Assembly (NCBI RefSeq): GCF_030849025.1
Contig: NZ_CP118224.1
Location: forward strand, 2,787,001-2,851,000
Source of the DNA: Oceanimonas pelagia
Lineage (GTDB): Bacteria; Pseudomonadota; Gammaproteobacteria; Enterobacterales; Aeromonadaceae
DNA: 64,000 nt
Reading direction: 5' to 3'
Shown here: positions 17,152-24,667 of the stretch, piece after piece
How the letters are laid out: every line of letters begins with the position of its first letter
How positions within the stretch are numbered: the stretch's first letter is position 1
Position numbers and translations under genes: made by a program
The notes under the pieces: model-generated
Seen by the model: the letters and a program-made list of their open reading frames with translations, nothing else
What the model was told of the DNA's origin: nothing
Databases searched by the model: none

Positions 17152-18336
17152 ATGGAAAGAGACTCCGTTATCGGGCTGGTCTTGCTGCTGCTGCCCCTGA
17201 TCCTGTTTGGCCCGCTGGGCATTGATATTTACCTGCCCGCCATTCCCGCCATGGCCAGCCAGTTTGCCGCCAGTGCCCAGGATATCCAGGTGAGCCTGTC
17301 GCTGTTTATTCTGGCGCTGGGGCTGGGACAGCCCTGTTTTGGCCCCCTGGCCGATAATTACGGCCGGCGCCCGGTGGCGCTGACCGCCACCCTGCTGTTT
17401 TTATTCGGCGCCCTGCTGGCGGTGCAGGCTCAGAGCCTGACAACCCTGCTGCTGGGACGGCTGATCCAGGGGGTGGGCGCCTGCGGTGCCTCCGTAGTGG
17501 TCTTTGCCGTGGTCCGCGACCGGCTCAATGGCAATGACTGCGTGCGGGCCTATTGTTACCTCAATGGCACTCTCTGTCTGGCCCCTGCCCTCGCCCCGCT
17601 GCTGGGCGCCGGCCTGACCCTGCACCTGGGCTGGCGCGCCAACTTTCTGTTTCTGGCGCTGTTCGCCCTGCTTACCCTGCTGCTGTGCCTGCGACGCCTG
17701 CAGGAAAGCCGGCCCTCCCACACGCTGCGCCAGCCCCTGCTGTGCACCCGCTCCTATCGCCAGCTGTGGCAACATGGCGCCTTTCGCACCTACGGCATCG
17801 CCTGTCTGTCCGCCATGGGCACCATGCTCACCTACGTCACCCTGGCTCCCCTGGTGCTGATGGAGCAAATGGGGCTTAATGAAAGGGACTTCGCCCTGGT
17901 GTTTGCCGGCAATGCCGTGCTGATCATGGCCACCAGCTTTACCGTGCCCCGCCTGAGCCGACGACTGGACCGGCACCGCCTGGCCGCCTTGGGCACGGCA
18001 GTACAGCTGGCAGGGGGCGCCGCCATGCTGTTTGGCACACAAGCCGGACACGGTGTCGCCGGCTTTATGCTGCCCATGGCACTGTGCTCGGCAGGTTTTG
18101 CCCTGACCCTGGGCGCCGCTTCGGCTTCCGCCATGGCTCCCTTTGCCGACAAAGCCGGCAAGGCCGCCGCCCTGCTCGGTTGTGTGCAGATGACCGGGGC
18201 CGCCGGTGCTTCTTTTACGGCCGCACGGCTGCCGCTGCCGGCGGGGGAATCCTGTGGCCTGATGATAGTGCTGTTGTCGGGCGCAGCCCTGCTGCTGTTG
18301 CAGCGGCTGCCACAAAAATACCAGTGCCCGGCCTGA
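17152..18336 (+). CDS. MFS multidrug exporter, Bcr/CflA family
   Basis: 394 residues with twelve predicted membrane segments. The Bcr/CflA signature GPLGIDIYLPAIPAMA appears in helix 1 and the MFS motif GPLADNYGRRPV between helices 2 and 3. Family members export drugs or sulfonamides, L-cysteine or peptides by proton antiport; the substrate is not readable. It is convergent with a second MFS gene, with only 10 bases between the stop codons. Confidence 0.9.
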   Translation: MERDSVIGLVLLLLPLILFGPLGIDIYLPAIPAMASQFAASAQDIQVSLSLFILALGLGQPCFGPLADNYGRRPVALTATLLFLFGALLAVQAQSLTTLLLGRLIQGVGACGASVVVFAVVRDRLNGNDCVRAYCYLNGTLCLAPALAPLLGAGLTLHLGWRANFLFLALFALLTLLLCLRRLQESRPSHTLRQPLLCTRSYRQLWQHGAFRTYGIACLSAMGTMLTYVTLAPLVLMEQMGLNERDFALVFAGNAVLIMATSFTVPRLSRRLDRHRLAALGTAVQLAGGAAMLFGTQAGHGVAGFMLPMALCSAGFALTLGAASASAMAPFADKAGKAAALLGCVQMTGAAGASFTAARLPLPAGESCGLMIVLLSGAALLLLQRLPQKYQCPA

Positions 18337-18346
18337 CCCAGCCGGC

Positions 18347-19519
18347 CTAAAAACGGCCAATGGCAAACACCGACAGTCCCTTCAGCACCAGGGCTCCCAG
18401 CATCACACACAGCCCCAGACTGAATGCCGTGTCCACGCCGGCCTGAGCCAGGGCCGCAGTCAGTAAACTGGCACTGAGCATCTGCATCGCCCCCGACAAC
18501 GCCGCCGCCGAGCCTGCTGCGTCCCTATAGGGCTCCAGCAGCCGGCTCATGGCGTTGGGAAAGGCCATGCCGTTGCCCAGAGCCTGAATAAACACCCCAA
18601 CCACCATCAGCCAGGGTTCAAGGGGCATCAGCATGATCCACAGTCCCGCCGCCAGCTGTATAAAGGGGCTGATGCGCAGCACCTGCTCGGCCCGTACCCA
18701 GAACTGAATGCGGTTGTTGATAATGCCCCCCAACAGTAGCCCCAGCGCCGGCAACAGCGCCCAGCGGCCATACTCTGCCGCGCTCATGCCAATCTGATGC
18801 TGCATCACATAAGGCAGCACCGACACCGAGGTCATCATCAGCGCAAACTGCCCCCAGAGCATGCCGCCGTGACCGAGAAAGTGGCGCTGGCCCAGCAATG
18901 TCCGGTAACTGTTGATAATACGCACCGGATGCAGGCTCAGGCGCGGTCCGCGGTGGGTTTCCCGAAACCGGGTCAGCAACACCAGCCACAGCAGTGCCAG
19001 ATACAGCAGCATGGCAACAAACACGCTTTGCCAGCCGGCGTAGTCACCCAGCATGCCCCCCAGCGCCGGGGCCAGCACCGGCGTGATCGCCGCCGCCATG
19101 GCCATGTACGACAACGCGTTACGCAGCGCCGGCCCCTCAAAACTGTCGCGCAGCATGGCCCGGGACACCACGGCGCCACACCCCGCCCCCAGTCCCTGCA
19201 GCAGACGTCCCGCCAGCAACCATTCAAAGCTGGCATCGGGCAGCAGGCACAGGCCCACGCCCGCCAGCGCCAGTGCCAGACCGGCCAGCAGCACCGGGCG
19301 CCGGCCACGCGCATCGCTGAGCGGGCCATAAAGCAGCTGCACCGGACCAAAGGCCAGCAGATAGGCAGAGATCAGCCACTGCACCCGTTCCGGATCCTCG
19401 CTCAGGGCCTGACTGATACCCGGCAGTACCGGAAACACCAGCCCCAGGCTGAGCTGCCCCATACTGACAATCAGGCAGGCCAGCACCATGATGGTGGTGC
19501 CGGAAACAGAAGAGGTCAC
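18347..19519 (-). CDS. MFS multidrug exporter, EmrD-like
   Basis: 390 residues, twelve membrane segments, MFS motif A as GPLSDARGRRPVLLAG. The helix 1 segment VFPVLPGISQAL and the overall length resemble EmrD/Bcr-type DHA1 exporters. Placed tail to tail with the other MFS gene, and divergent from the Hfq-like gene. Substrate unknown. Confidence 0.85.
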   Translation of the reverse strand: MTSSVSGTTIMVLACLIVSMGQLSLGLVFPVLPGISQALSEDPERVQWLISAYLLAFGPVQLLYGPLSDARGRRPVLLAGLALALAGVGLCLLPDASFEWLLAGRLLQGLGAGCGAVVSRAMLRDSFEGPALRNALSYMAMAAAITPVLAPALGGMLGDYAGWQSVFVAMLLYLALLWLVLLTRFRETHRGPRLSLHPVRIINSYRTLLGQRHFLGHGGMLWGQFALMMTSVSVLPYVMQHQIGMSAAEYGRWALLPALGLLLGGIINNRIQFWVRAEQVLRISPFIQLAAGLWIMLMPLEPWLMVVGVFIQALGNGMAFPNAMSRLLEPYRDAAGSAAALSGAMQMLSASLLTAALAQAGVDTAFSLGLCVMLGALVLKGLSVFAIGRF

Positions 19520-19630
19520 TTTGGCTCCTTTCGCTGATATCGGTAATTAAAGGTGAAAAAACACAGCGGGATCGGGCCCGTGCTTTGGGCAAGGCGCTTC
19601 CTTAAAGAGGCATTTTATTTACGCTTTGCT

Positions 19631-19660
19631 TTGACAAGCCGGCCGTTCATTAAGCACAAT
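19631..19660 (+). promoter_or_regulatory. Candidate promoter of the Hfq-like gene
   Basis: TTGACA (19631-19636), 18 bases, CACAAT (19655-19660), about 35 bases before the start codon. Confidence 0.4.
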
Positions 19661-19694
19661 CAAGATTGAAAAATAACAAAAAGGACTGACCGAC

Positions 19695-20063
19695 ATGACC
19701 GCCCCATCATCGAACCCCCAATCGCTGCAACAAGCCTTTTCATTGGGTAACGGGCAGGATGCGGCACTGAACTGGTTGCGCAAGAACCAGACCCACTGCG
19801 CCATTTTCCTGACTAATGGTATCAAACTTGAAGGGATGATCAGTGCCTTTGACCAGTACAGCATTCTGCTGTCCGATCCTCGTGGCCAGCAACAGCTGAT
19901 CTACAAGGCCAAGATTTCCACCATTTCGCCGGCCAGCCGCCGCCCGCCGCGCACCGGCGTGATCATCAACAAGCCCCGTCGTCCCCGCTACGACAACCAT
20001 CATGATCACCACGGCCACCGGGACGATCACGCCGGTCACGACTCCGGCAGCGACGATCAGTAA
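19695..20063 (+). CDS. Hfq-like RNA-binding protein with His/Asp-rich tail
   Basis: 122 residues. Residues 36-60 match the Sm1 motif of Hfq (FLTNGIKLEGMISAFDQ, with the conserved Gln after FD) and residues 67-79 match Sm2 (LIYKAKISTISP). The key YKHA of canonical Hfq reads YKAK, so the proximal-face His is lost while the Lys is kept. The tail, residues 99-122, is built from His and Asp (seven of each). The gene is alone and away from the usual miaA-hfq-hflX neighbourhood, so it is probably a second, divergent Hfq. RNA binding and metal binding by the tail are inferences. Confidence 0.85.
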   Translation: MTAPSSNPQSLQQAFSLGNGQDAALNWLRKNQTHCAIFLTNGIKLEGMISAFDQYSILLSDPRGQQQLIYKAKISTISPASRRPPRTGVIINKPRRPRYDNHHDHHGHRDDHAGHDSGSDDQ

Positions 20064-20089
20064 TACCGCGCCGCGGTTGTTTCAGCCAA

Positions 20090-20119
20090 AAAAATGGCCG
20101 CTTGCGCGGCCATTTTTTA
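20090..20119. terminator. Bidirectional terminator between the Hfq-like gene and dapA
   Basis: AAAAAATGGCCG-CTTG-CGCGGCCATTTTTT; A-run and T-run on both sides allow termination in both directions between convergent genes. It overlaps the last bases of dapA by three. Confidence 0.9.
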
Positions 20120-20989
20120 TATCAGTTCCAACTCTTCCATTACCCGGCGAATGCGGGCCTTGGTGTCCTGTTGCAGCGGCACCACCGGAATTCGGCAGTG
20201 CTCACTGGCCATGCCCAGCAATGACAGGGCGTACTTGGGGCAGGCCGGGTTGGGCTCGGCAAACAGCACCTGGTGCAACGGCAACAGCTTGTCCTGCAGA
20301 GCGCGGGCCTCTTCCCACTTGCCGGCCAGAGTCAGATCCTGCAATTGGGCACACAGCCGCGGTGCCACATTGGCGGTCACCGAAATGCAGCCCTGGCCAC
20401 CGGCCACGTTGTAGGACACGGCGGTGCCGTCTTCCCCCGACAGCCAGGCAAAGGGTTTCTTGATCAGCTGGCGCTCGGCCCAGGGGCGGTTCAGATCCCC
20501 GGTGGCGTCCTTGACACCGGCAATGCGCGGCAGTTCGGCAATACGGGCCATGGTCTCCGGTTTAATATCAACCACGGCACGGGGCGGAATGTTGTACACG
20601 ATGATCGGCAGCTCGGTGGCGTCGTGCAGCATTTTGAAATGGGCATACAGGCCGTCCTGATTCGGGCGGTTGTAGTAACCGGCCACGTGCAGGGTGGCAT
20701 CGGCCCCCGCCTGCTGGGCACAAATGCTGTATTCAATGGCCTCCACCGGATTGTTGGAACCGGCCCCGGCGATCACCGGCACCCGGCCGGCGGCCTGCTC
20801 GGCCACGATTTCGATTACCCGGCAATGCTCGTCGTGGGTCAGGGTCGGACTTTCCCCGGTGGTGCCCACCGGCACAAGGCCGTGCGTCCCTTCACCGATG
20901 TGCCAGTCAACCAGACGGCGCAGCGCCGCCTCGTCGAGCCGGTCACCATCAAAGGGGGTAAGCAGGGCAACTAAAGAACCGCGAAACAT
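20117..20989 (-). CDS. dapA: 4-hydroxy-tetrahydrodipicolinate synthase DapA
   Basis: Condenses pyruvate with aspartate semialdehyde, the first committed step of the diaminopimelate/lysine pathway; it also feeds peptidoglycan. The 290-residue TIM barrel carries the pyruvate-binding GTTGES, the catalytic Tyr in VYNIPPR and the Schiff-base Lys in GVKDATGD. It stands alone here: the bamC neighbour of enterics is absent. A 200-base leader with its own promoter, a short Lys-rich frame and two terminator-like hairpins precedes it, pointing to transcript-level control. Confidence 0.96.
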   Translation of the reverse strand: MFRGSLVALLTPFDGDRLDEAALRRLVDWHIGEGTHGLVPVGTTGESPTLTHDEHCRVIEIVAEQAAGRVPVIAGAGSNNPVEAIEYSICAQQAGADATLHVAGYYNRPNQDGLYAHFKMLHDATELPIIVYNIPPRAVVDIKPETMARIAELPRIAGVKDATGDLNRPWAERQLIKKPFAWLSGEDGTAVSYNVAGGQGCISVTANVAPRLCAQLQDLTLAGKWEEARALQDKLLPLHQVLFAEPNPACPKYALSLLGMASEHCRIPVVPLQQDTKARIRRVMEELELI

Positions 20990-21028
20990 GGAAACTCCTT
21001 CTCCTGGTCAGAGGATTGAATTTTGAAT

Positions 21029-21064
21029 AAAAAACCCCGGGCGCGAAAGCGTAACCGGGGTTTT
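21029..21064 (-). terminator. Terminator-like hairpin in the dapA leader (proximal)
   Basis: On the minus strand AAAACCCCGG-N14-CCGGGGTTTTTT, ending 40 bases before the dapA start. Its U-run runs toward dapA, so it can stop transcription before the gene unless relieved. Confidence 0.7.
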
Positions 21065-21097
21065 GACAAGAGCTGATCTGAACGTATCAGGCGTCGG

Positions 21098-21166
21098 TCA
21101 CGCAAAAAAACTGGCCGCTTTACATTTAAGCGGTTTGGCCGGTTTGCGTTTGACTGAAACTTGCAT
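21098..21166 (-). CDS. Candidate Lys-rich leader peptide of dapA
   Basis: 22-codon frame with ATG at 21166 and an AGGTG ribosome site 6-7 bases upstream. It encodes five Lys (codons 6, 8, 11, 14, 16), all AAA, in MQVSVKRKPAKPLKC onward. It lies between a good promoter and two terminator hairpins upstream of a lysine-pathway gene, the position of an attenuation peptide. Lys codons are not consecutive and no clear antiterminator was found, so translation and a regulatory role are unproven. Confidence 0.35.
   Translation of the reverse strand: MQVSVKRKPAKPLKCKAASFFA
21104..21144 (-). terminator. Terminator-like hairpin in the dapA leader (distal)
   Basis: AACCGGCC (21144-21137) pairs with GGCCAGTT (21116-21109), with an inner GCTT/AAGC stem, and is followed by five T. 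It lies inside the short Lys-rich reading frame, so a translating ribosome would melt it. Confidence 0.5.
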
Positions 21167-21195
21167 GGATGACACCTGAAAAAACCTTGAAGAGC

Positions 21196-21224
21196 ATCTT
21201 TTGCCAACCACCGGCAAATGTCAA
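21196..21224 (-). promoter_or_regulatory. dapA promoter
   Basis: Perfect -35 TTGACA (21224-21219), 17 bases, AAAGAT (21201-21196) on the minus strand. It places the start of the dapA transcript near 21189, giving a leader of about 200 bases. Confidence 0.6.
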
Positions 21225-21278
21225 GGGGGGCTACGCCATGTATAATGCGGATTTTGCCAAATAAAGCAGGAACACCAC

Positions 21279-22298
21279 ATGTATGAGGTTCTGACCCCGG
21301 TCAGCGAGATGCTGAGCCGCAATCTGGACACCCTGTGCCACCAGCCGCTGCTGGTGTGCGGCCTGCTGGAAGACGACCTGCCCGGACTGCTCGCCGAACA
21401 CGGCCCGGCGCCGCGGGTGTTTACCACCGACTTTCGCTACTTTCAGTGGTTGAGCACACGAAACGGCGTTAAACCCGAGTTTGGCGCCCTGCCCGCCAGT
21501 GAGCCCGCCGCCGGCCTGCTGCTGCTGATGCCCAAGGCCAAGGCCGAGGCCGAATACCTGCTGGCCGCCTGCCTGCCGCTGCTTTCTCCCGGTGCGCCGG
21601 TGTTCATGGCCGGCGACAACAAGGGCGGCGTCAAGGCCGCGCCCAGGCTGCTGGCCCCCTGGTGTGAACAGGTCAACAAGCTCGACAGCGCCCGTCGCGC
21701 CAGCCTCTACCAGGCCGAGTTGAGCCGACCGGCCCCGCAGTTGCAGGCCGGCAACTGGGTTCACCGTTACGCGCTGGCGAAAGAGCGGCTGACCGTGTGC
21801 ACCCTGCCCGGCGTGTTCAGCGCCGATCACCTGGATGCGGGCACCCAACTGCTGCTGGACAACGCCGGAGTCCTGCATGGCCGGGTGCTGGACTTCGGCT
21901 GCGGCGCCGGAGTGATTGGCGCCAGCCTGCTGCAACGCAACCCCGACATTGAGCTGGAGCAGATCGACATCAACGCCCTGGCGCTGGAGGCCAGTCGCCT
22001 GACCCTGGCCGAAAACGGCCTGCAGGCAAAAGTGTACGCATCCGACGGCCTGGACCAGGTGCAGGGCCGTTTTGACTGCATCATCAGCAACCCGCCCTTC
22101 CACGCCGGTCTCAAGACCTTTTACCGCACCACCGAAACCCTGCTGCGCGAGGCCAGAAATTACCTCAGGCCCGGCGGCAGCCTGCTGCTGGTGGCCAATG
22201 CCTTTCTGCCCTACCCGGAGCTGATTGAGCAACACTTTGGCCGGTGTGACACCCTGGCCGCCAATGGCCGCTTCAAAATCTACCGGGCGCAGGCCTGA
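21279..22298 (+). CDS. rsmC: 16S rRNA (guanine-1207 N2) methyltransferase RsmC
   Basis: 339 residues with the two-domain layout of RsmC: a degenerate N-terminal methyltransferase-like domain and a catalytic C-terminal Rossmann domain. The SAM loop is in LDFGCGAGVIGA and the catalytic motif is ISNPPFHAG. TATAAT at 21241-21246 is a likely -10 element. It runs divergently from dapA. Confidence 0.94.
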   Translation: MYEVLTPVSEMLSRNLDTLCHQPLLVCGLLEDDLPGLLAEHGPAPRVFTTDFRYFQWLSTRNGVKPEFGALPASEPAAGLLLLMPKAKAEAEYLLAACLPLLSPGAPVFMAGDNKGGVKAAPRLLAPWCEQVNKLDSARRASLYQAELSRPAPQLQAGNWVHRYALAKERLTVCTLPGVFSADHLDAGTQLLLDNAGVLHGRVLDFGCGAGVIGASLLQRNPDIELEQIDINALALEASRLTLAENGLQAKVYASDGLDQVQGRFDCIISNPPFHAGLKTFYRTTETLLREARNYLRPGGSLLLVANAFLPYPELIEQHFGRCDTLAANGRFKIYRAQA

Positions 22299-22326
22299 AA
22301 CCTGCAAAACTGAAGCATTTTTAAGC

Positions 22327-22351
22327 AAACGGCCACCAGGGCCGTTTTTTT
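22327..22351 (+). terminator. Terminator of rsmC
   Basis: AAACGGCC-ACCAG-GGCCGTTTTTTT hairpin with T-run, 30 bases after the rsmC stop. Confidence 0.88.
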
Positions 22352-22374
22352 ATGTTTTTTCTAAAAAATGCGTA

Positions 22375-22402
22375 TTGACGGCCGGTAAAAAATCTATAGA
22401 AT
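22375..22402 (+). promoter_or_regulatory. tRNA-Leu(CAG) promoter
   Basis: TTGACG, 16 bases, TAGAAT, ending 18 bases before the first tRNA-Leu. Confidence 0.65.
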
Positions 22403-22420
22403 TCGCAGTCCTCAGCACGG

Positions 22421-22506
22421 GCGAGGGTGGCGGAATTGGTAGACGCGCTAGCTTCAGGTGTTAGTGTCCTTCGGACGTGGGGGTTCAAGTCCCCCCCTTC
22501 GCACCA
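22421..22506 (+). tRNA. tRNA-Leu(CAG), copy 1
   Basis: 86-base class II tRNA with long variable arm, anticodon CAG in the loop after GCTAGC, TTCAAGT T-loop and encoded CCA. Identical to the next two copies. Confidence 0.98.
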
Positions 22507-22532
22507 CACTGAGAAACAAAAAATTTGAGCCT

Positions 22533-22618
22533 GCGAGGGTGGCGGAATTGGTAGACGCGCTAGCTTCAGGTGTTAGTGTCCTTCGGACGTGGGGGTTCAA
22601 GTCCCCCCCTTCGCACCA
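22533..22618 (+). tRNA. tRNA-Leu(CAG), copy 2
   Basis: Identical to copy 1; separated by a 26-base spacer. Confidence 0.98.
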
Positions 22619-22689
22619 GGCTTAATGGCCTGCGAGCGGCTCAAACATCAGCATGGTGGCCCATGTAAAACAGCCGGACAATCAGGTAT

Positions 22690-22775
22690 GCGAGGGTGGC
22701 GGAATTGGTAGACGCGCTAGCTTCAGGTGTTAGTGTCCTTCGGACGTGGGGGTTCAAGTCCCCCCCTTCGCACCA
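22690..22775 (+). tRNA. tRNA-Leu(CAG), copy 3
   Basis: Identical to copies 1 and 2; separated from copy 2 by a 71-base unrelated spacer. The accessory region begins right after it. No clear terminator follows; the 95 bases to the next gene hold nothing recognised. Confidence 0.98.
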
Positions 22776-22870
22776 CGATTGTTGTTTCAATACTCCCTTC
22801 TTTTTTCATGTTCTATCGTTCCAGCTTTTTACGGGTGATGATTCATATTTGAATTCTTCCTGTTCGCCAC

Positions 22871-23089
22871 TCAGGCATAATCGCTCAGCATCATCCCCAG
22901 AGTCATTCCCAGCCCCGCCAGCCCGCCCACCGGCAGCCAGTACCAATGCCGACTCACCGCGGGCATGGCCAGCAGCAGTGCAAACAGCGCAAAGCCCGCG
23001 CTCAGCCACAGGGTGAGCGACGACGCCGGCACCCACCACACCAGGGTTAGCCACCCCACCACCAGTAACACCACCAGTAACACCACCAT
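22871..23089 (-). CDS. Small hydrophobic membrane protein, unknown function
   Basis: 72 residues beginning MVVLLVVLLVVGWLTLVWW, with two or three membrane segments across nearly its whole length and the tail MLSDYA. A near-perfect ribosome site (AAGGAGGTGATT) precedes the ATG at 23087-23089, which makes translation likely despite the short length. It lies 58 bases downstream of the RlmD-like gene on the same strand. Family not recognised. Confidence 0.7.
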   Translation of the reverse strand: MVVLLVVLLVVGWLTLVWWVPASSLTLWLSAGFALFALLLAMPAVSRHWYWLPVGGLAGLGMTLGMMLSDYA

Positions 23090-23147
23090 AATCACCTCCT
23101 TATCACGCGAGTGATAATAGTTATCAGTTGCGTTACTGGCAAGGCAT

Positions 23148-24488
23148 TTATGATGCCCGGGTGAACAGGGCCACGGTTTCCACATGCATGGTATGGGGGA
23201 ACATGTCCACCGGCGTGGCCCCGGCCAGGGTAAAGCCGTGCTCGTTCAGCCAGGCCGCATCCCGCGCCAGACTTTTGGGATTGCACGACACATACACCAG
23301 CCGCGCCGGGCGCATCTCGGCCAGGGTATTGAGCAGTTGCTCATCGCAGCCCTTGCGCGGCGGATCCACCACCACCACGTCGGCGGTCACTCCTTGCCGG
23401 TACAGCTCAGCCACCCGCAGCTCGGCAGCCCCACAATGAAAGCTGACGTTGGCGATGCCATTGCGCACGGCATTGCGCTCGGCGTCGGCCACCGCCTCGG
23501 GCACCAGTTCAATGCCGTGCACATGGGCGGCATGGGGCGCCAGAAACAGGCTGATGGTGCCGATGCCACTGTAGAGATCAAACACCGTCTCGGTACCCGA
23601 GAGTGCCGCCAGGCGCACCGCTTCCCGGTACAATGTTTCGGTCTGGCGCGGGTTTATCTGGTAAAACGACAGCGCCGAAATATCAAACTGCAGCTCGCCC
23701 AGGGTGTCGGAAATGGTGTTCTCGCCCCACAGGGTGCGCACCTGCTCGCTCAGTATGCGGTTGCCGGCGGCACCGTTCAGACAAAGCTGCACGCTGGCCA
23801 TGCCGGGCACGTGGATAAGCCGCTCCACCAGTGCAGCCAGAGCTTCTTCGGCAGGCTCTTCCGCCACCACCAGCACCACCATCAGCTCACCGCTGTGCAC
23901 GCCGTCACGCACCATCACATAGCGCACACAGCCACTGTGGTGGGCCTCGTTAAAGGCCGGCACCGCCTGATCCCGCATCCATTGTCGCACCAGAGCGGTG
24001 ATCTCGGCGGTCACCGGGGCCTGCACCCGGCACTGCTCAATTTCCACCAGCCGGTGGCTGTGCTTGGCATAAAAGCCGATGCTGGGGCCGGGCTGCACCG
24101 CAAACTGGGCCTTGTTACGGTAATGAAAGGGCTCGCTCATGCCCAGAATGTCGCCCACCGGGCAGTTCAGACCCCGCTCTTCCAATGCCGCCAGCAGCAG
24201 GCCGCGTTTGAGTGCGCACTGTGCGGTGTAGTCCATCACCCTGAGCTGGCAGCCGCCACAGGCGGTGTGCGGGCAAAAGTCGGCACAGCGGCCCGACGCC
24301 GGCGCCAGCACCCGCCGCAGTTCGGCCTGGGCATAGCGGGGTTTGGCCAGGGTCACTATCGCCTCCACCTCATCGCCGGGCAGGGCACCGGCCACGTAAA
24401 CGGGCTTGCCGTCATGGCTGGCGATGCCATCGCCCTTGTCGGTGAGGCTGTGAACGGAAAGGGTAAGCAACTGGCCGGTCTTGAACAT
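23148..24488 (-). CDS. rlmD: 23S rRNA (uracil-5-)-methyltransferase RlmD/RumA family, Gram-positive-like type
   Basis: 446 residues: TRAM domain, Fe-S cysteines (CPHTACGGC plus a later QC), and SAM-dependent domain with DLYSGIGTISLF, DPPRKGCD and the catalytic Cys in YVSCNPKSLARD. It methylates U1939 and/or U747 of 23S rRNA. The stretch SFYQINPRQTETLY and the motif IGTISLFLA resemble the Firmicutes RlmCD group more than enteric RlmD. It lies next to a tRNA-Leu array, so horizontal origin is possible. Start ATG at 24486-24488 chosen from the family N-terminus. Confidence 0.88.
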   Translation of the reverse strand: MFKTGQLLTLSVHSLTDKGDGIASHDGKPVYVAGALPGDEVEAIVTLAKPRYAQAELRRVLAPASGRCADFCPHTACGGCQLRVMDYTAQCALKRGLLLAALEERGLNCPVGDILGMSEPFHYRNKAQFAVQPGPSIGFYAKHSHRLVEIEQCRVQAPVTAEITALVRQWMRDQAVPAFNEAHHSGCVRYVMVRDGVHSGELMVVLVVAEEPAEEALAALVERLIHVPGMASVQLCLNGAAGNRILSEQVRTLWGENTISDTLGELQFDISALSFYQINPRQTETLYREAVRLAALSGTETVFDLYSGIGTISLFLAPHAAHVHGIELVPEAVADAERNAVRNGIANVSFHCGAAELRVAELYRQGVTADVVVVDPPRKGCDEQLLNTLAEMRPARLVYVSCNPKSLARDAAWLNEHGFTLAGATPVDMFPHTMHVETVALFTRAS

Positions 24489-24667
24489 GATATGCACTCT
24501 GGTAACTACAAACACCGGCCGAAACCGGACAAGGGGCAATTTTACCCGAGCCGCCGCCTTGGCAACAGCCCGCCGGCCTCTGCGATGAAAGTGCGGCTAC
24601 AAGTGGCGCCAGTGCTGGGCTATGCTGGCGACCGAGCACACATAATAGACAACGACAAGGACTTCTC

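Noticed and set aside
20990..21224. Lysine riboswitch upstream of dapA
   Set aside because: The leader has terminators but not the five-helix junction or conserved AG-rich core segments of the L-box; the length before the first hairpin is too short.
15139..22775. tRNA arrays as attachment sites with direct repeats
   Set aside because: The 3' ends of tRNA-Phe and tRNA-Leu(CAG) are repeated only within the arrays themselves; no outlying copy flanking the accessory region was found.
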